A stretch of DNA of 55,729 nt from Chryseobacterium gleum (GTDB taxonomy: Bacteria; Bacteroidota; Bacteroidia; Flavobacteriales_D; Crocinitomicaceae). Positions 17,969 to 27,182 of this stretch are shown one piece after another; positions within the stretch are counted from its first letter, which is position 1, and the number at the start of each line of letters is the position of its first letter. Where the stretch lies: the NCBI GenBank assembly GCA_945897755.1, contig CAMDGH010000005.1:1-55729 (forward strand), written 5' to 3'. The notes beneath the pieces are model-generated. The model was not told where the DNA came from. It made no database searches and saw only the letters and a list, made by a program, of their open reading frames with translations. The position numbers were made by a program, and so were the translations under genes.

Positions 17969-18004
17969 AAGCCTTCTAATATTTGTTAGAAGGCTTTTTT
18001 TATT
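17969..18004 (+). terminator. Rho-independent terminator of the act-cox operon
   Basis: An 11-bp stem, AAGCCTTCTAA (17969-17979) and TTAGAAGGCTT (17986-17996), with a 6-base loop is followed by a T-run. It closes the eight-gene respiratory operon. Confidence 0.9.
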
Positions 18005-18008
18005 TTTG
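18001..18008 (+). promoter_or_regulatory. -7 promoter element for ruvB
   Basis: TATTTTTG matches TAnnTTTG and begins within the T-tract of the preceding terminator, 29 nt before the ruvB GTG. A -33 element is not obvious. Confidence 0.4.
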
Positions 18009-18037
18009 TGTACAATTCTAAATTTAACATGCTTTAA

Positions 18038-19063
18038 GTGGAAGACGAATCATTTGATTACAAAGAAGAAGTAACAAAAGGCGCTGAAAATGAATATGAT
18101 AAGGTCTTACGCCCTAAAAAATTACATGATTTTGCAGGTCAACCTCAGGTAGTAGATAATCTTTCAATCTTTGTAAAAGCAGCAAAACAACGTGGCGAAC
18201 CACTTGACCATGTTTTACTTCATGGACCTCCAGGCCTTGGGAAAACTACATTAGCTAATATCATAGCAAATGAATTAGGTGTTGGTTTTAAAGTTACTAG
18301 TGGTCCAGTATTGGATAAACCAGGAGATTTAGCTGGACTTCTTACCAATCTTGAGAATGGAGATGTGCTTTTCATTGATGAAATACATCGTTTAAGTCCT
18401 GTCGTTGAAGAGTATTTATATTCTGCTATGGAAGATTATGTAATAGATATTTTGATTGACAGTGGCCCTAATGCGCGATCAGTTCAGATCTCCTTAAATC
18501 CCTTTACATTAATTGGAGCGACAACTCGATCGGGACTGTTGACATCACCGTTAAGAGCTCGTTTTGGGATTAATGCGCGTTTAAATTATTATGATTCTAA
18601 AACATTAACATCAATTGTTGAACGTTCTTCAGATTTATTAAAAATCCCTATTAACGAGCAAGCTGCTTTTTCCATTGCGAGTCGCAGTAGGGGTACTCCG
18701 AGAATTGCCAATGCTTTACTTAGAAGGGTAAGAGACTTTGCTCAAATCAAAGGTGATGGCACAATTGATATTAAAATCACGAATATTGCTCTAGAAGCTT
18801 TAAATGTAGATGCTTATGGTTTAGATGAGATGGACAATCGTATTTTATTAGCAATCATAGATAAGTTTAAAGGTGGGCCAGTTGGTTTAACTACCATTGC
18901 AACTGCTATAGGAGAAAATGCAGGGACTTTAGAAGAAGTGTATGAACCTTTTTTAATACAAGAAGGGTTTTTAATTCGTACACAACGTGGCAGAAAAGCT
19001 ACAGAAAAAGCATTTAAGCATCTTGGCCGTGATCTAGGCTTTATACAAGGAGGTTTGTTTTAA
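18038..19063 (+). CDS. ruvB: Holliday junction branch migration helicase RuvB
   Basis: A 341-residue AAA+ motor that drives branch migration with RuvA. The family N-terminus [12 protein letters not shown] is at about residue 25, Walker [10 protein letters not shown] near 64, Walker [10 protein letters not shown] near 112, sensor 1 [14 protein letters not shown] near 167, and the C-terminal winged helix carries [12 protein letters not shown]. The GTG at 18038 is chosen as start because it gives a normal-length N-terminus. It ends 1 nt before queG, so the two are co-translated. Confidence 0.96.
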   Translation: MEDESFDYKEEVTKGAENEYDKVLRPKKLHDFAGQPQVVDNLSIFVKAAKQRGEPLDHVLLHGPPGLGKTTLANIIANELGVGFKVTSGPVLDKPGDLAGLLTNLENGDVLFIDEIHRLSPVVEEYLYSAMEDYVIDILIDSGPNARSVQISLNPFTLIGATTRSGLLTSPLRARFGINARLNYYDSKTLTSIVERSSDLLKIPINEQAAFSIASRSRGTPRIANALLRRVRDFAQIKGDGTIDIKITNIALEALNVDAYGLDEMDNRILLAIIDKFKGGPVGLTTIATAIGENAGTLEEVYEPFLIQEGFLIRTQRGRKATEKAFKHLGRDLGFIQGGLF

Positions 19064-19064
19064 A

Positions 19065-19994
19065 ATGACTAATTCTGATCGTTCTCTTATCATTAAAAAG
19101 CTTTCTCTAGATGCTGGTTTTTCTTTTTGTGGTATTTCTAAGGCATCTTTTTTAAACGAGGAAGCACCACGTCTTGATTCATGGCTGAAGGATAATATGA
19201 ATGGATCTATGAAATACATGGAAAATCATTATGATATGCGTTTAGACCCTCGTGTTTTAGTACCTGGTGCGAAATCAGTTGTATCTTTTTTGTTTAATTA
19301 TTATCCTTCTGAATTTCAGCGAACAGACACTTTTAAGATATCTAAGTATGCTTACGGTGAAGATTATCATCACATTATTAAATCTAAATTAAATGAGCTT
19401 GTGATTGATTTACAAGCTAAATTAGGTTCATTTGAAGGACGTATTTTTGTAGACTCTGCTCCTGTGATGGATAAGGCTTGGGCTAAAAAGGCTGGATTAG
19501 GATGGATTGGTAAACATGCTAATCTTATTCATCCAAAAAAAGGATCATTCTTTTTTATTGCTGAACTTATTTGTGATTTAGCACTGGAAGAAGATGGGCC
19601 AATTAAAGATTATTGTGGAACATGCACACGTTGCATAGATGCTTGTCCCACAGATGCAATTGTACAACCTTATGTTGTTGATGGTTCTAAATGTATTTCT
19701 CATCTAACAATTGAATTGAAGGATGCAATTATTCCTTCAGAATTTAAAGGTAAAATGGACGATTGGATTTTTGGGTGTGATGTATGTCAAGATGTGTGCC
19801 CATGGAATCGGTTTTCATCTCCTCATTCTGAACCATTATTTCAACCATCTTCATCCCTTGTTTCGTTTACTAAATCTGATTGGTTAGATTTAACTGATGA
19901 CGTTTTTTCAACTTTGTTTAAAAAAAGCCCTATTAAACGGACTAAGAAGCAAGGGCTAATTCGAAATATAAATTTTGTTTCGAATACAAATTAG
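19065..19994 (+). CDS. queG: Epoxyqueuosine reductase QueG
   Basis: A 309-residue cobalamin-dependent enzyme that performs the last step of queuosine synthesis in tRNA. The two-cluster ferredoxin motif is clear: [16 protein letters not shown] near residues 186-201 and [13 protein letters not shown] near 239-251. The [20 protein letters not shown] segment is the catalytic Asp region of the family. It is shorter than E. coli QueG (379) because it lacks the C-terminal HEAT-repeat part, which is common in Bacteroidota. It starts 1 nt after ruvB. Confidence 0.94.
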   Translation: MTNSDRSLIIKKLSLDAGFSFCGISKASFLNEEAPRLDSWLKDNMNGSMKYMENHYDMRLDPRVLVPGAKSVVSFLFNYYPSEFQRTDTFKISKYAYGEDYHHIIKSKLNELVIDLQAKLGSFEGRIFVDSAPVMDKAWAKKAGLGWIGKHANLIHPKKGSFFFIAELICDLALEEDGPIKDYCGTCTRCIDACPTDAIVQPYVVDGSKCISHLTIELKDAIIPSEFKGKMDDWIFGCDVCQDVCPWNRFSSPHSEPLFQPSSSLVSFTKSDWLDLTDDVFSTLFKKSPIKRTKKQGLIRNINFVSNTN

Positions 19995-20011
19995 ATTTTG
20001 CAGTTTTTTTT

Positions 20012-21541
20012 TTACTTTTTGTTTTCTGTTATAAAGTAACCAATAAAGAAGCCGTAAAAACTCATTCCCGTAAGTGTAAATAAGGTATCTTCAACGATAA
20101 AAGATGTTACTGAAATTAAAAAAAAGATTATTCCGAGTAAGTTTTTTTCATTGAATAAAAACAAAAAGAATAAAATTAAGTGTCTAAAAAACAGTGTAAA
20201 CCCTATTAATCCACTCATTACAAAGATGCTCAACCATTGATTATGGCTTTGAAAGCGATTTTTTTCATGTAATAATGAATTGTTTTTTTCGTATTTTCGA
20301 TCAAATTCATCTCTGTAATCACCAATACCAGTTCCTATTAACATATTCTCTTTTATCAATTCTAAACTTGTCTTCCAATACTCTTTTCTTTGCAGTATTG
20401 AATGTCCATTTGGGTTTGCTGAATCTGTTAGTAATTCTCTTATGATGTTTTTCACCTTGTTTTCAATGGTTGATGTTTCAAGAGTAGAAGGTATTCCTTT
20501 TTCGATATTCTCAATATCTATTTTATCTAATTTCTTTAATCCCTCTGAATCTTTTCGTAATCCCTTTGAAGTTAAGTAACGATAAAGGATATGACGGTTT
20601 GTGTATCCGTTTTGGTTAATTTGTTCTAAAGAAACTTTTGAATATTTGATCCAATTTTCATCTATTTCTTTTTTACAAATTGATTTATAAATATAATTGC
20701 CATTTTCTAATTCTATATTTATCGGGTTCAAATCATATGGATTACCTAAACTTGTCTTTACTTTTTCATTTATTCTTTTTGGTGCTGTATTTATGTCTTT
20801 AAATAAGGATATGAAGTAAAATGTCACTAGCAATAAAACGCTTAATAATCCTATTATCAAGTATGTTTTTGAAAACTTATATTTAATAATGAGATTTAAT
20901 CCTAGAATAGCAAATCCAACCACTAATACCGCTAAGCCTGTTCCAACTAATGAATAAATGCTATAAAATATAAGCCATGCGACTGTTAATAAAGTGATGA
21001 TTTTGAATTTTGTGTCTGGAAGTTTAATAAGTAAGATAAAAACTGATAAAGCAACAAGTATTGAGAATCTTATGTGAGAGATAAAATAAGATAGAGACCT
21101 TCTATCAAAGTTGTCTGTTTCATATACACTATAATGTATGATATTGAATAGTGTTGCCCCTACTACTAAAATACAAAAAAAGAAAAGGATTTGTTTTCGT
21201 TTAATTGCGTTTAATTGCGGTGCAGTAACCCAGCAAATAGGAAGTAAAATCAAGTTTAATTTGGATGTTATTCCGATAATCCCCTCATTTAAATTGATCG
21301 ACCAAATAATACTTAAACTTATCCAACCGAATAATACGATTATACTAATTGCAATTTTATTTTCTTTTAATCGTATAATCCTCTTTTTTAGATCACAAGA
21401 TAACAGGATTATTAAAACTAAGTATGCAGTTGAAAGGGATAGGAGTGCTTTGCTAAAAACAAGTCCTATGAGTGAACATAAAAATCCTAGATGTATTAGT
21501 TCAATTTCTTTAGCTCTTATTTTTTGGAGCATAAAAAACAT
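20012..21541 (-). CDS. O-antigen ligase/polymerase family membrane protein
   Basis: A 509-residue polytopic protein with about eleven membrane helices of the WaaL/Wzy family. The family signature is in the large external loop: RKEYWKTSLELIKENMLIGTG, then GDYRDEF and SHNQWLSIFVMSGLIG near residue 440, with the conserved HNQ motif. The loop (about residues 245-440) is long. Such proteins join or polymerise lipid-linked glycan outside the inner membrane, but the acceptor cannot be told from sequence. Its ATG overlaps the ctpA stop by one base (TAATG), so it is the third gene of an rnpA-ctpA operon and translationally coupled. Confidence 0.8.
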   Translation of the reverse strand: MFFMLQKIRAKEIELIHLGFLCSLIGLVFSKALLSLSTAYLVLIILLSCDLKKRIIRLKENKIAISIIVLFGWISLSIIWSINLNEGIIGITSKLNLILLPICWVTAPQLNAIKRKQILFFFCILVVGATLFNIIHYSVYETDNFDRRSLSYFISHIRFSILVALSVFILLIKLPDTKFKIITLLTVAWLIFYSIYSLVGTGLAVLVVGFAILGLNLIIKYKFSKTYLIIGLLSVLLLVTFYFISLFKDINTAPKRINEKVKTSLGNPYDLNPINIELENGNYIYKSICKKEIDENWIKYSKVSLEQINQNGYTNRHILYRYLTSKGLRKDSEGLKKLDKIDIENIEKGIPSTLETSTIENKVKNIIRELLTDSANPNGHSILQRKEYWKTSLELIKENMLIGTGIGDYRDEFDRKYEKNNSLLHEKNRFQSHNQWLSIFVMSGLIGFTLFFRHLILFFLFLFNEKNLLGIIFFLISVTSFIVEDTLFTLTGMSFYGFFIGYFITENKK

Positions 21542-23208
21542 TATTTAGTTGTCTTAGGGTTTAGAATAGAATTGTATTGAGATTCATTAATCAGTATTGA
21601 TGTTGATTCGTTTACAAACTCATCATTTAATAGTGCATGCATAGTTCTTCCCTTTTGATAATAATACCTTGAAATAATTTCATTTTCTATGAGTTCTTTA
21701 ATTTCAGGTTTAAATTTGTCTAAATCACGTTCTTTAGACGGTGTTAATTTTTTAACCAATGCTTGATATTCTATTTTAGCGTCTTCGTAATACCCATCAT
21801 CTTCTACTGTCTTTTTAATTTTCTTTAGAATTTCTTCGGATGCTGTTGTATAATCAAAAGTGTCTTTAATAACAAGTTCTTTAAAGGTTTCAAATTCGCT
21901 ATTCGTTAATGTAAATTCTTTTGCATCGATAATTTTAGGATGTGTTTGTTCGTATTTCGTTACATAATTGAACAAAATATTTTTTCCAAGGATCATTTCA
22001 GTAAGTCTGCTTACATTTCGTTCTTTGATTTTTATGTCTGGTTCTATTCCACGACCATCAATTACAGTTCTTCCATTATTTGTTTTAAATGATTTTATTA
22101 AAGAATCTGCTATCATACTTGGTTTATCATCGTCTTTTTTATCATAGTATTCTAGCTTTTGAACGCATCTTCCTGAAGGGGTATAGTACTTAGCGATTGT
22201 CAATTTAATTTTAGATCCGTATTTTAAATCAAATGTGCGTTGAACAAGCCCTTTTCCGTATGAGTTCTTGCCTATTATTACTGCTCTATCTAAATCTTGT
22301 AAACTTCCAGATACAATTTCGCTTGCTGACGCCGATCCTTCATCAATTAAAATAATCAATGGAATTTTTAAATCGAGTGGTTCTTCCAGTGTTTTGTAAA
22401 TTTTATTTTCATCCTGAATTCTTCCTTTTGTAGTTACAATAATCTTGTTTTTTGGAACAAATAGATTTACGATTTTTACTGCTTCCATTAATAATCCTCC
22501 CCCATTATCTCTAAGGTCGATAATTAGTTTTTTCATTCCTTGTGATTTGAGGTCTATGAATGCTTTTTTCACTTCGTCAAATGCAGTTTGGGAAAAACTA
22601 GTCAGTTTAATGTATCCTATATTTTCCTTTAAAATTGATGCATATGGAACATCTTTTATCTTAATCTCATCGCGAGTAACGGGTATAGTTAACTCAGTTT
22701 GATCTCTAATAACTTTGATATTGATTGAAGTTCCCTTAGGTCCCTTCAATAATGATGAAACTGCTTCTGTGGATTTTTTAATCATGTCTCTTCCATCGAT
22801 ACTAATTATTCTATCACCCGCTTTAAGACCAGATTTTTGAGCTGGAGTATCCTCAAATGGTTCAGATATATATACGTAATCGCCGATTTTCCTTATCAGA
22901 GAGCCAATTCCACCGTACTGACCCGTAGTTAACATTTTGTAATCTTCCATATTTGCTTCATGGTAATAAACGGTATACGGGTCTAAGTCTTTTAGCATTG
23001 CATCAATAGCAATTTTCGAAAGTTTTCCGGGCTTTGGCTCATCAACGTAATGCATGTCCAATTGCTGATAAATTAAATCCATCAACTCTAATCCTTTGAT
23101 TTGTTCAAAACCATTTGATTGTGAAAAGCATGATGCATTTATGAAAAGCAATAAAATAAAAGTTGCTTTTTTAATTCCAATTGTAAAATTTTTGATGACC
23201 TTAAGCAT
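21541..23208 (-). CDS. C-terminal processing peptidase (S41 family)
   Basis: A 555-residue periplasmic serine protease of the CtpA/Prc type. Its domains are a signal peptide (about 1-29), a PDZ domain (about 90-175, with YGGIGSLIRKIGDYVYI and GLKAGDRIISIDG) and the S41 core. The core has the catalytic Ser in GSASASEIVSG and the Lys in NSYGKGLVQ about 25 residues later. A helical C-terminal extension of about 170 residues follows, as in Bacteroidota members. It trims C-termini of envelope proteins. It lies 4 bp after rnpA and its stop overlaps the next start. Confidence 0.92.
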   Translation of the reverse strand: MLKVIKNFTIGIKKATFILLLFINASCFSQSNGFEQIKGLELMDLIYQQLDMHYVDEPKPGKLSKIAIDAMLKDLDPYTVYYHEANMEDYKMLTTGQYGGIGSLIRKIGDYVYISEPFEDTPAQKSGLKAGDRIISIDGRDMIKKSTEAVSSLLKGPKGTSINIKVIRDQTELTIPVTRDEIKIKDVPYASILKENIGYIKLTSFSQTAFDEVKKAFIDLKSQGMKKLIIDLRDNGGGLLMEAVKIVNLFVPKNKIIVTTKGRIQDENKIYKTLEEPLDLKIPLIILIDEGSASASEIVSGSLQDLDRAVIIGKNSYGKGLVQRTFDLKYGSKIKLTIAKYYTPSGRCVQKLEYYDKKDDDKPSMIADSLIKSFKTNNGRTVIDGRGIEPDIKIKERNVSRLTEMILGKNILFNYVTKYEQTHPKIIDAKEFTLTNSEFETFKELVIKDTFDYTTASEEILKKIKKTVEDDGYYEDAKIEYQALVKKLTPSKERDLDKFKPEIKELIENEIISRYYYQKGRTMHALLNDEFVNESTSILINESQYNSILNPKTTK

Positions 23209-23212
23209 GCGT

Positions 23213-23611
23213 TTAATTGTTAATTATTTTTTCCAGTTGCGTATTCAGTTTTTCAATTAATTTTTCCATTTTACTCATCAAAAGCGCATGTGGAAATTCT
23301 TCTTGTTGCGTATAATTTAAAAAGAGAGCCAATTGAATATTATTTCTTGTTAATACTTGTTCTAATGGTTCTTTGTTCCTTCTAAATGTTTCTTTACAAA
23401 CTCTTTTTATCCTATTTCTATCATGAGCTTTTTTAAAAATCCGTTTTGGTGCTGAAATTACAATTTGAAATTTTTTATTACTTGGAACTTCAGTTATGAC
23501 GAAATTTAATGAAAATGGATATTGTTTTACATTTTGTTTAGCATCAAATATAAGCTGGATTATCTTTTTTGAGCATAATTTATATTCTTTCCCAAATCGT
23601 TCGTCCAACAT
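23213..23611 (-). CDS. rnpA: Ribonuclease P protein component
   Basis: A 132-residue basic RNA-binding protein, the partner of RNase P RNA in tRNA 5' processing. The hallmark RNR motif is present as AHDRNRIKRVCKETFR near residues 62-77, preceded by the typical FVITEVPSNKKFQIVISAPKR strand region. The ATG at 23611 follows closely a -7 element. In many bacteria rnpA pairs with rpmH; here it leads an operon with ctpA and an O-antigen ligase gene. Confidence 0.95.
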   Translation of the reverse strand: MLDERFGKEYKLCSKKIIQLIFDAKQNVKQYPFSLNFVITEVPSNKKFQIVISAPKRIFKKAHDRNRIKRVCKETFRRNKEPLEQVLTRNNIQLALFLNYTQQEEFPHALLMSKMEKLIEKLNTQLEKIINN

Positions 23612-23615
23612 ACGA

Positions 23616-23623
23616 CAAATGTA
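23616..23623 (-). promoter_or_regulatory. -7 promoter element for rnpA
   Basis: On the minus strand TACATTTG matches TAnnTTTG and ends 4 nt before the rnpA ATG, implying a leaderless mRNA. It is half of a divergent promoter region shared with surE. Confidence 0.45.
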
Positions 23624-23750
23624 TAAATTTGCTTGCTAATGTGACTTCTTTATTTGATTCTTAACACTATTTTTTATAATCATACCCTATTTTTATATTT
23701 ATTTACCATTAAAGACCTTTTTTAATAGTCCGCTTTTTATTGTTAAAGTG

Positions 23751-23758
23751 TAAATTTG
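23751..23758 (+). promoter_or_regulatory. -7 promoter element for surE
   Basis: TAAATTTG matches TAnnTTTG, 8 nt before the ATG at 23767. It argues against the upstream in-frame TTG at 23740 as the start, since that codon would precede the promoter. Confidence 0.5.
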
Positions 23759-23766
23759 TATTTTTT

Positions 23767-24528
23767 ATGATGGAAAAACTTCCTTTAGTATTAATAGTAA
23801 ATGATGATGGAATTTATTCTAAGGGGATTAAAATGCTTGTTGATACACTTCGTTCTTCTGCTGAAATTATTGTAGTTGCTCCAGACAAACCTCAATCAGG
23901 TATGAGTCATGCAATTACGATAAATGGCATTATTCGTTTAAACGAGATAGCTATTTTTCCGGGTGTTTTATCCTATACTTGCTCTGGAACTCCCGTAGAT
24001 TGTGTTAAATTAGCGATCTCTGAAATTTTACATCAAAAACCTGACTTGATACTTTCTGGAATAAATCATGGGGAAAATACAAGTACTAATGTACTTTATT
24101 CTGGTACGATGGGTGCTGCAATTGAGGCTTCGATGTGCTTAATCCCTTCTATTGGTTTTTCACTTGCTGATTTTAGTTTCGATGCCGATTTTTCTCATTG
24201 TGGACCATCTATTTTAGAACTCGTAAAGCTCCGTTTGAATCATAAAATACCTAACAATGTGAGCTTGAATGTAAATTTCCCGCCTATTTCACAAGGTGTT
24301 ATTCGTGGCATTAAATTTTGTAAGCAAGCTGATCTTCATTGGGATGATGCTTTTGTCAAACGAATAGATCAATATGGAATACCTTATTTTTGGATGTCTG
24401 GTACTTTTGATAAAAGTGAAGCAACAGAGGGCACAGATATTTGGGCAGTAAACAATGGCTTTGTTTCAGTGGTTCCAACACAATTTGACCTTACTGATTA
24501 TGCTTTATTAAATCAATTAACAACTTAA
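23767..24528 (+). CDS. surE: 5'/3'-nucleotidase SurE
   Basis: A 253-residue metal-dependent phosphatase of nucleoside monophosphates. The catalytic NDDG motif is at about residue 13 (LIVNDDGIYSKG), followed by APDKPQSGMSHAIT, CSGTPVDCVKLAI and SGINHGENTSTNVLYSGTMGA, all SurE hallmarks. The start could be either of two adjacent ATGs (23767, 23770). The frame is open further upstream, but the promoter lies inside that part. It begins a plus-strand run surE - small membrane protein - lpxB - SpoIID-like protein. Confidence 0.94.
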   Translation: MMEKLPLVLIVNDDGIYSKGIKMLVDTLRSSAEIIVVAPDKPQSGMSHAITINGIIRLNEIAIFPGVLSYTCSGTPVDCVKLAISEILHQKPDLILSGINHGENTSTNVLYSGTMGAAIEASMCLIPSIGFSLADFSFDADFSHCGPSILELVKLRLNHKIPNNVSLNVNFPPISQGVIRGIKFCKQADLHWDDAFVKRIDQYGIPYFWMSGTFDKSEATEGTDIWAVNNGFVSVVPTQFDLTDYALLNQLTT

Positions 24529-24538
24529 TTTTCAACGT

Positions 24539-24853
24539 ATGAATTTGCGATATTGGGATAAATTCCATACCTATGGATTGATTACAGGTTTTTTTTCGGT
24601 CTTATTATTTTTACCTGCAGTATGTTATTATTATACTTTGTCAGATAATTCTTCAATGCTTCCTTTTGACTATTACACAGAAATGCTTTTTTCAAATGAT
24701 GTTTTTACTGGAAAAGCGCTTAGTTTGGCAGTAATTCCTAATCTTATCTGGTTTTACATCTCATTAAATAAAAAGGTGTATAATTTTTCAATGGGAATCA
24801 TTTTAGCGTCCTTTTCATTTATTCCTTACATCCTATTTTTACAATACCTATAA
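24539..24853 (+). CDS. Small three-helix membrane protein, unknown function
   Basis: A 104-residue protein that I do not recognise beyond its topology. Hydrophobic helices lie at about residues 13-33, 57-74 and 83-102, with a short polar part between the first two. Its stop overlaps the lpxB ATG by one base (TAATG), and it starts 10 bp after surE, so it is translated together with lpxB. The position suggests an accessory role in the envelope or simply operon membership; nothing in the sequence decides this. Confidence 0.75.
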   Translation: MNLRYWDKFHTYGLITGFFSVLLFLPAVCYYYTLSDNSSMLPFDYYTEMLFSNDVFTGKALSLAVIPNLIWFYISLNKKVYNFSMGIILASFSFIPYILFLQYL

Positions 24854-25977
24854 TGAAAGTCTATATTGTAGCTGGTGAACCTTCAGGAGATCTTCACGGG
24901 AGTAATCTAATAAAAGCATTGCAACAACAAATGCCTTCAGTTCAACTCCGGTTTTGGGGAGGCGAATTAATGTCTAAGTCAGCCGGTTTAGCACCTGTAG
25001 TACATTATCGATCAATGTCTTTTATGGGCTTTATTGAGGTAGTAAAGCATTTGCCTTCTATTTACAAGTTGTTTAACTTTTGTAAGAAAGACATTACGCT
25101 TTTCAATCCGGATGTAGTTGTTTTTATTGATTACCCTGGATTTAATTTGCGTTTGGCTAAATGGAGTAAGAAGAACGGGTATCGAACGGATTATTACATC
25201 TCACCTAAAGCATGGGCTTGGAAGAAATCGCGTGTACATACGCTTAAAAAATATGTAGATCGATTATTTACAATATTCCCTTTTGAGACAGAGTTCTTTA
25301 GAAATTTTGGGTATGAGGTAAGCTATGTTGGCAATCCTTTGTTGGATGAAATCTTACATTATCGCTCTCTTAAATCTGGATTTTCTTTGAGAGAACATTA
25401 TGGCTTAGGTCTAAAACCGATTATCGCAATTTTACCGGGTAGTAGAGAACAAGAAGTACGCACTAAATTACCATTAATGTTGGCTGCTGCTGCATCATTT
25501 CGATCTTATCAAATTGTAATTGCTGGTGCACCTTCGTTAGATGCCGCTTTTTACAATCCATTTATTGTTGGTTTTGACGTTACACTCGTTTTTGATGCTA
25601 CCTATTCGATTCTAGAGTCTTCAGAGTGTGCTATTGTTACCTCTGGTACAGCAACACTAGAGACTGCTTTATTAAAAATCCCACAAGTCGTTTGTTATAT
25701 TGCATCTCCTATTTCATTTGCAATTGCTAAACGATTAATCACGATTAAATATATTTCATTAGTCAATTTAATTTTTGATGAGGAAGTAGTCAAGGAATTG
25801 GTTCAATCTGATTGTTCTGTTGAAAAGATAAAACACGAATTGTCTTTGATTTTATCGGGCGGTGATAAAAGACAATTTCAACTTGCTAAGTATAATGAAC
25901 TACAATTGTTATTAGGAGACGGGAAAACAAGTGAAAAAGTGGCCAATCAATTAATTTCTGATTACAAATTAGTTTAA
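24853..25977 (+). CDS. lpxB: Lipid-A-disaccharide synthase LpxB
   Basis: A 374-residue GT-B glycosyltransferase (GT19) joining UDP-diacylglucosamine and lipid X to make the lipid A disaccharide at the inner membrane. Diagnostic motifs are VAGEPSGDLHGSNLI at the N-terminus, SPKAWAWKKSRVHTLKKYVD near 118, FPFETEFF, YVGNPLLDEI, LPGSREQEV near 194 and TSGTATLETALLKIPQVVCY near 268. Its presence indicates a normal Gram-negative outer membrane. The start codon overlaps the stop of the small membrane protein. Confidence 0.96.
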   Translation: MKVYIVAGEPSGDLHGSNLIKALQQQMPSVQLRFWGGELMSKSAGLAPVVHYRSMSFMGFIEVVKHLPSIYKLFNFCKKDITLFNPDVVVFIDYPGFNLRLAKWSKKNGYRTDYYISPKAWAWKKSRVHTLKKYVDRLFTIFPFETEFFRNFGYEVSYVGNPLLDEILHYRSLKSGFSLREHYGLGLKPIIAILPGSREQEVRTKLPLMLAAAASFRSYQIVIAGAPSLDAAFYNPFIVGFDVTLVFDATYSILESSECAIVTSGTATLETALLKIPQVVCYIASPISFAIAKRLITIKYISLVNLIFDEEVVKELVQSDCSVEKIKHELSLILSGGDKRQFQLAKYNELQLLLGDGKTSEKVANQLISDYKLV

Positions 25978-25991
25978 ATTGCTTGTTCTTT

Positions 25992-25999
25992 TATTTTTG
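25992..25999 (+). promoter_or_regulatory. -7 promoter element that fixes the SpoIID-like start
   Basis: TATTTTTG matches TAnnTTTG, 4 nt before the GTG at 26004. The in-frame TTG at 25983 lies upstream of this element and is therefore an unlikely start. Confidence 0.5.
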
Positions 26000-26003
26000 T
26001 AGC

Positions 26004-27182
26004 GTGAAATTTTTCTTTTTATCTTTTTATCTTTTTTTTATTCAAGTAATTGGATATACACAAACGATGAAGATTGGTGTACTTCGTGATGTTGCTGTAA
26101 AGAAAGTATCACTTTCTTATTTGGATGGTAGTTATTCTATTTTTGCGGATTCAATTGATTTTGGGGCAATTTTACAAAATGAATTTGTTCAGGTTTCTTT
26201 TGCTCCTAATCGAAAAGTTAAATTGCTAATTGGGGTTATCGATAAAGGAATGTTTTCTTCGGTATCTCTTATAGAAACAAAGAATAACAGTGCTATTTCA
26301 TTAAGCGCTTCTGATCCTATTGTGAAAGAACATCGTTACATGAATGATTTTAACATCACCTCAAATGATAAGTGTTTAACCCTCGTTAATTCTGTATCGA
26401 TGAATAACTATTTATGCGGTGTATTGGAATCTGAAGGAGGCTTGGGAAAAGAACTTGATTATTACAAGGTTCAAGCCTTAATGAGTAGAACATATGCTTT
26501 AAAATACAAACGGAAACACATTAAAGATGGATTTGATCTATGTGATGGTGTTCATTGCCAGGCATATCACTCTATGTTGCGTTATACTTCAACGATCAAG
26601 GATGCTGTTAAAGCTACTGAAGATAATGTGATAAAAGACATTCAAGGAAATTTGGTTGATTCTTATTTTCATGCAAATTGCGGTGGTCAAACTAGTGAAG
26701 CGGATTATATTTGGAATTCAAGTATACCTTATTTAAACTCATTTATAGATACATTTTGCATTTACACTAAACAGGCAACTTGGGAGAAAAAAATACCTAA
26801 GACGCAGTGGATGGACTTTATGGTGAAAAAATATGATTTCCCAATTTATGATTCTATTTATGCTCCTTTATTATTTTCTTTTAATCAGTCAGAACGTTTG
26901 GCTTTTTATCATAGTCCTATTTTAGGCATTCCCCTTCGCGATATTCGTCAAGAATTTAAACTGAAATCTACTTTTTTTAATGTTTATTTAGAAAATAACG
27001 AAGTGGTTTTAAGAGGCAGAGGATATGGTCATGGTGTTGGCTTGTGTCAAGAAGGCGCTATGCGAATGGCACGATATGGATATAATTTTAAGCAAATTGC
27101 AAACTACTATTTCCCCAGTGTTATAATACATAATCTTAAGGAAGATTTGTTTTTTGGACAGAAAGAGAATTTAGTTTATTAA
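26004..27182 (+). CDS. SpoIID/LytB-domain secreted protein
   Basis: A 392-residue protein from the GTG at 26004. This start gives a clean signal peptide (KFFFLSFYLFFIQVIGYTQ) and follows a -7 element. The SpoIID/LytB domain occupies about residues 125-385: VLESEGGLGKELDYYKVQAL, then SRTYALKY, GVHCQAYHS, FHANCGGQTSEADYIW and the C-terminal GRGYGHGVGLCQEGAMRMA. In sporulating Firmicutes SpoIID is a lytic transglycosylase that cuts denuded glycan; homologues in non-sporulating Bacteroidota probably remodel peptidoglycan. The catalytic Glu of the LESEGG region is present. The stop overlaps the convergent nuclease gene by 4 bp (TTAA). Confidence 0.85.
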   Translation: MKFFFLSFYLFFIQVIGYTQTMKIGVLRDVAVKKVSLSYLDGSYSIFADSIDFGAILQNEFVQVSFAPNRKVKLLIGVIDKGMFSSVSLIETKNNSAISLSASDPIVKEHRYMNDFNITSNDKCLTLVNSVSMNNYLCGVLESEGGLGKELDYYKVQALMSRTYALKYKRKHIKDGFDLCDGVHCQAYHSMLRYTSTIKDAVKATEDNVIKDIQGNLVDSYFHANCGGQTSEADYIWNSSIPYLNSFIDTFCIYTKQATWEKKIPKTQWMDFMVKKYDFPIYDSIYAPLLFSFNQSERLAFYHSPILGIPLRDIRQEFKLKSTFFNVYLENNEVVLRGRGYGHGVGLCQEGAMRMARYGYNFKQIANYYFPSVIIHNLKEDLFFGQKENLVY

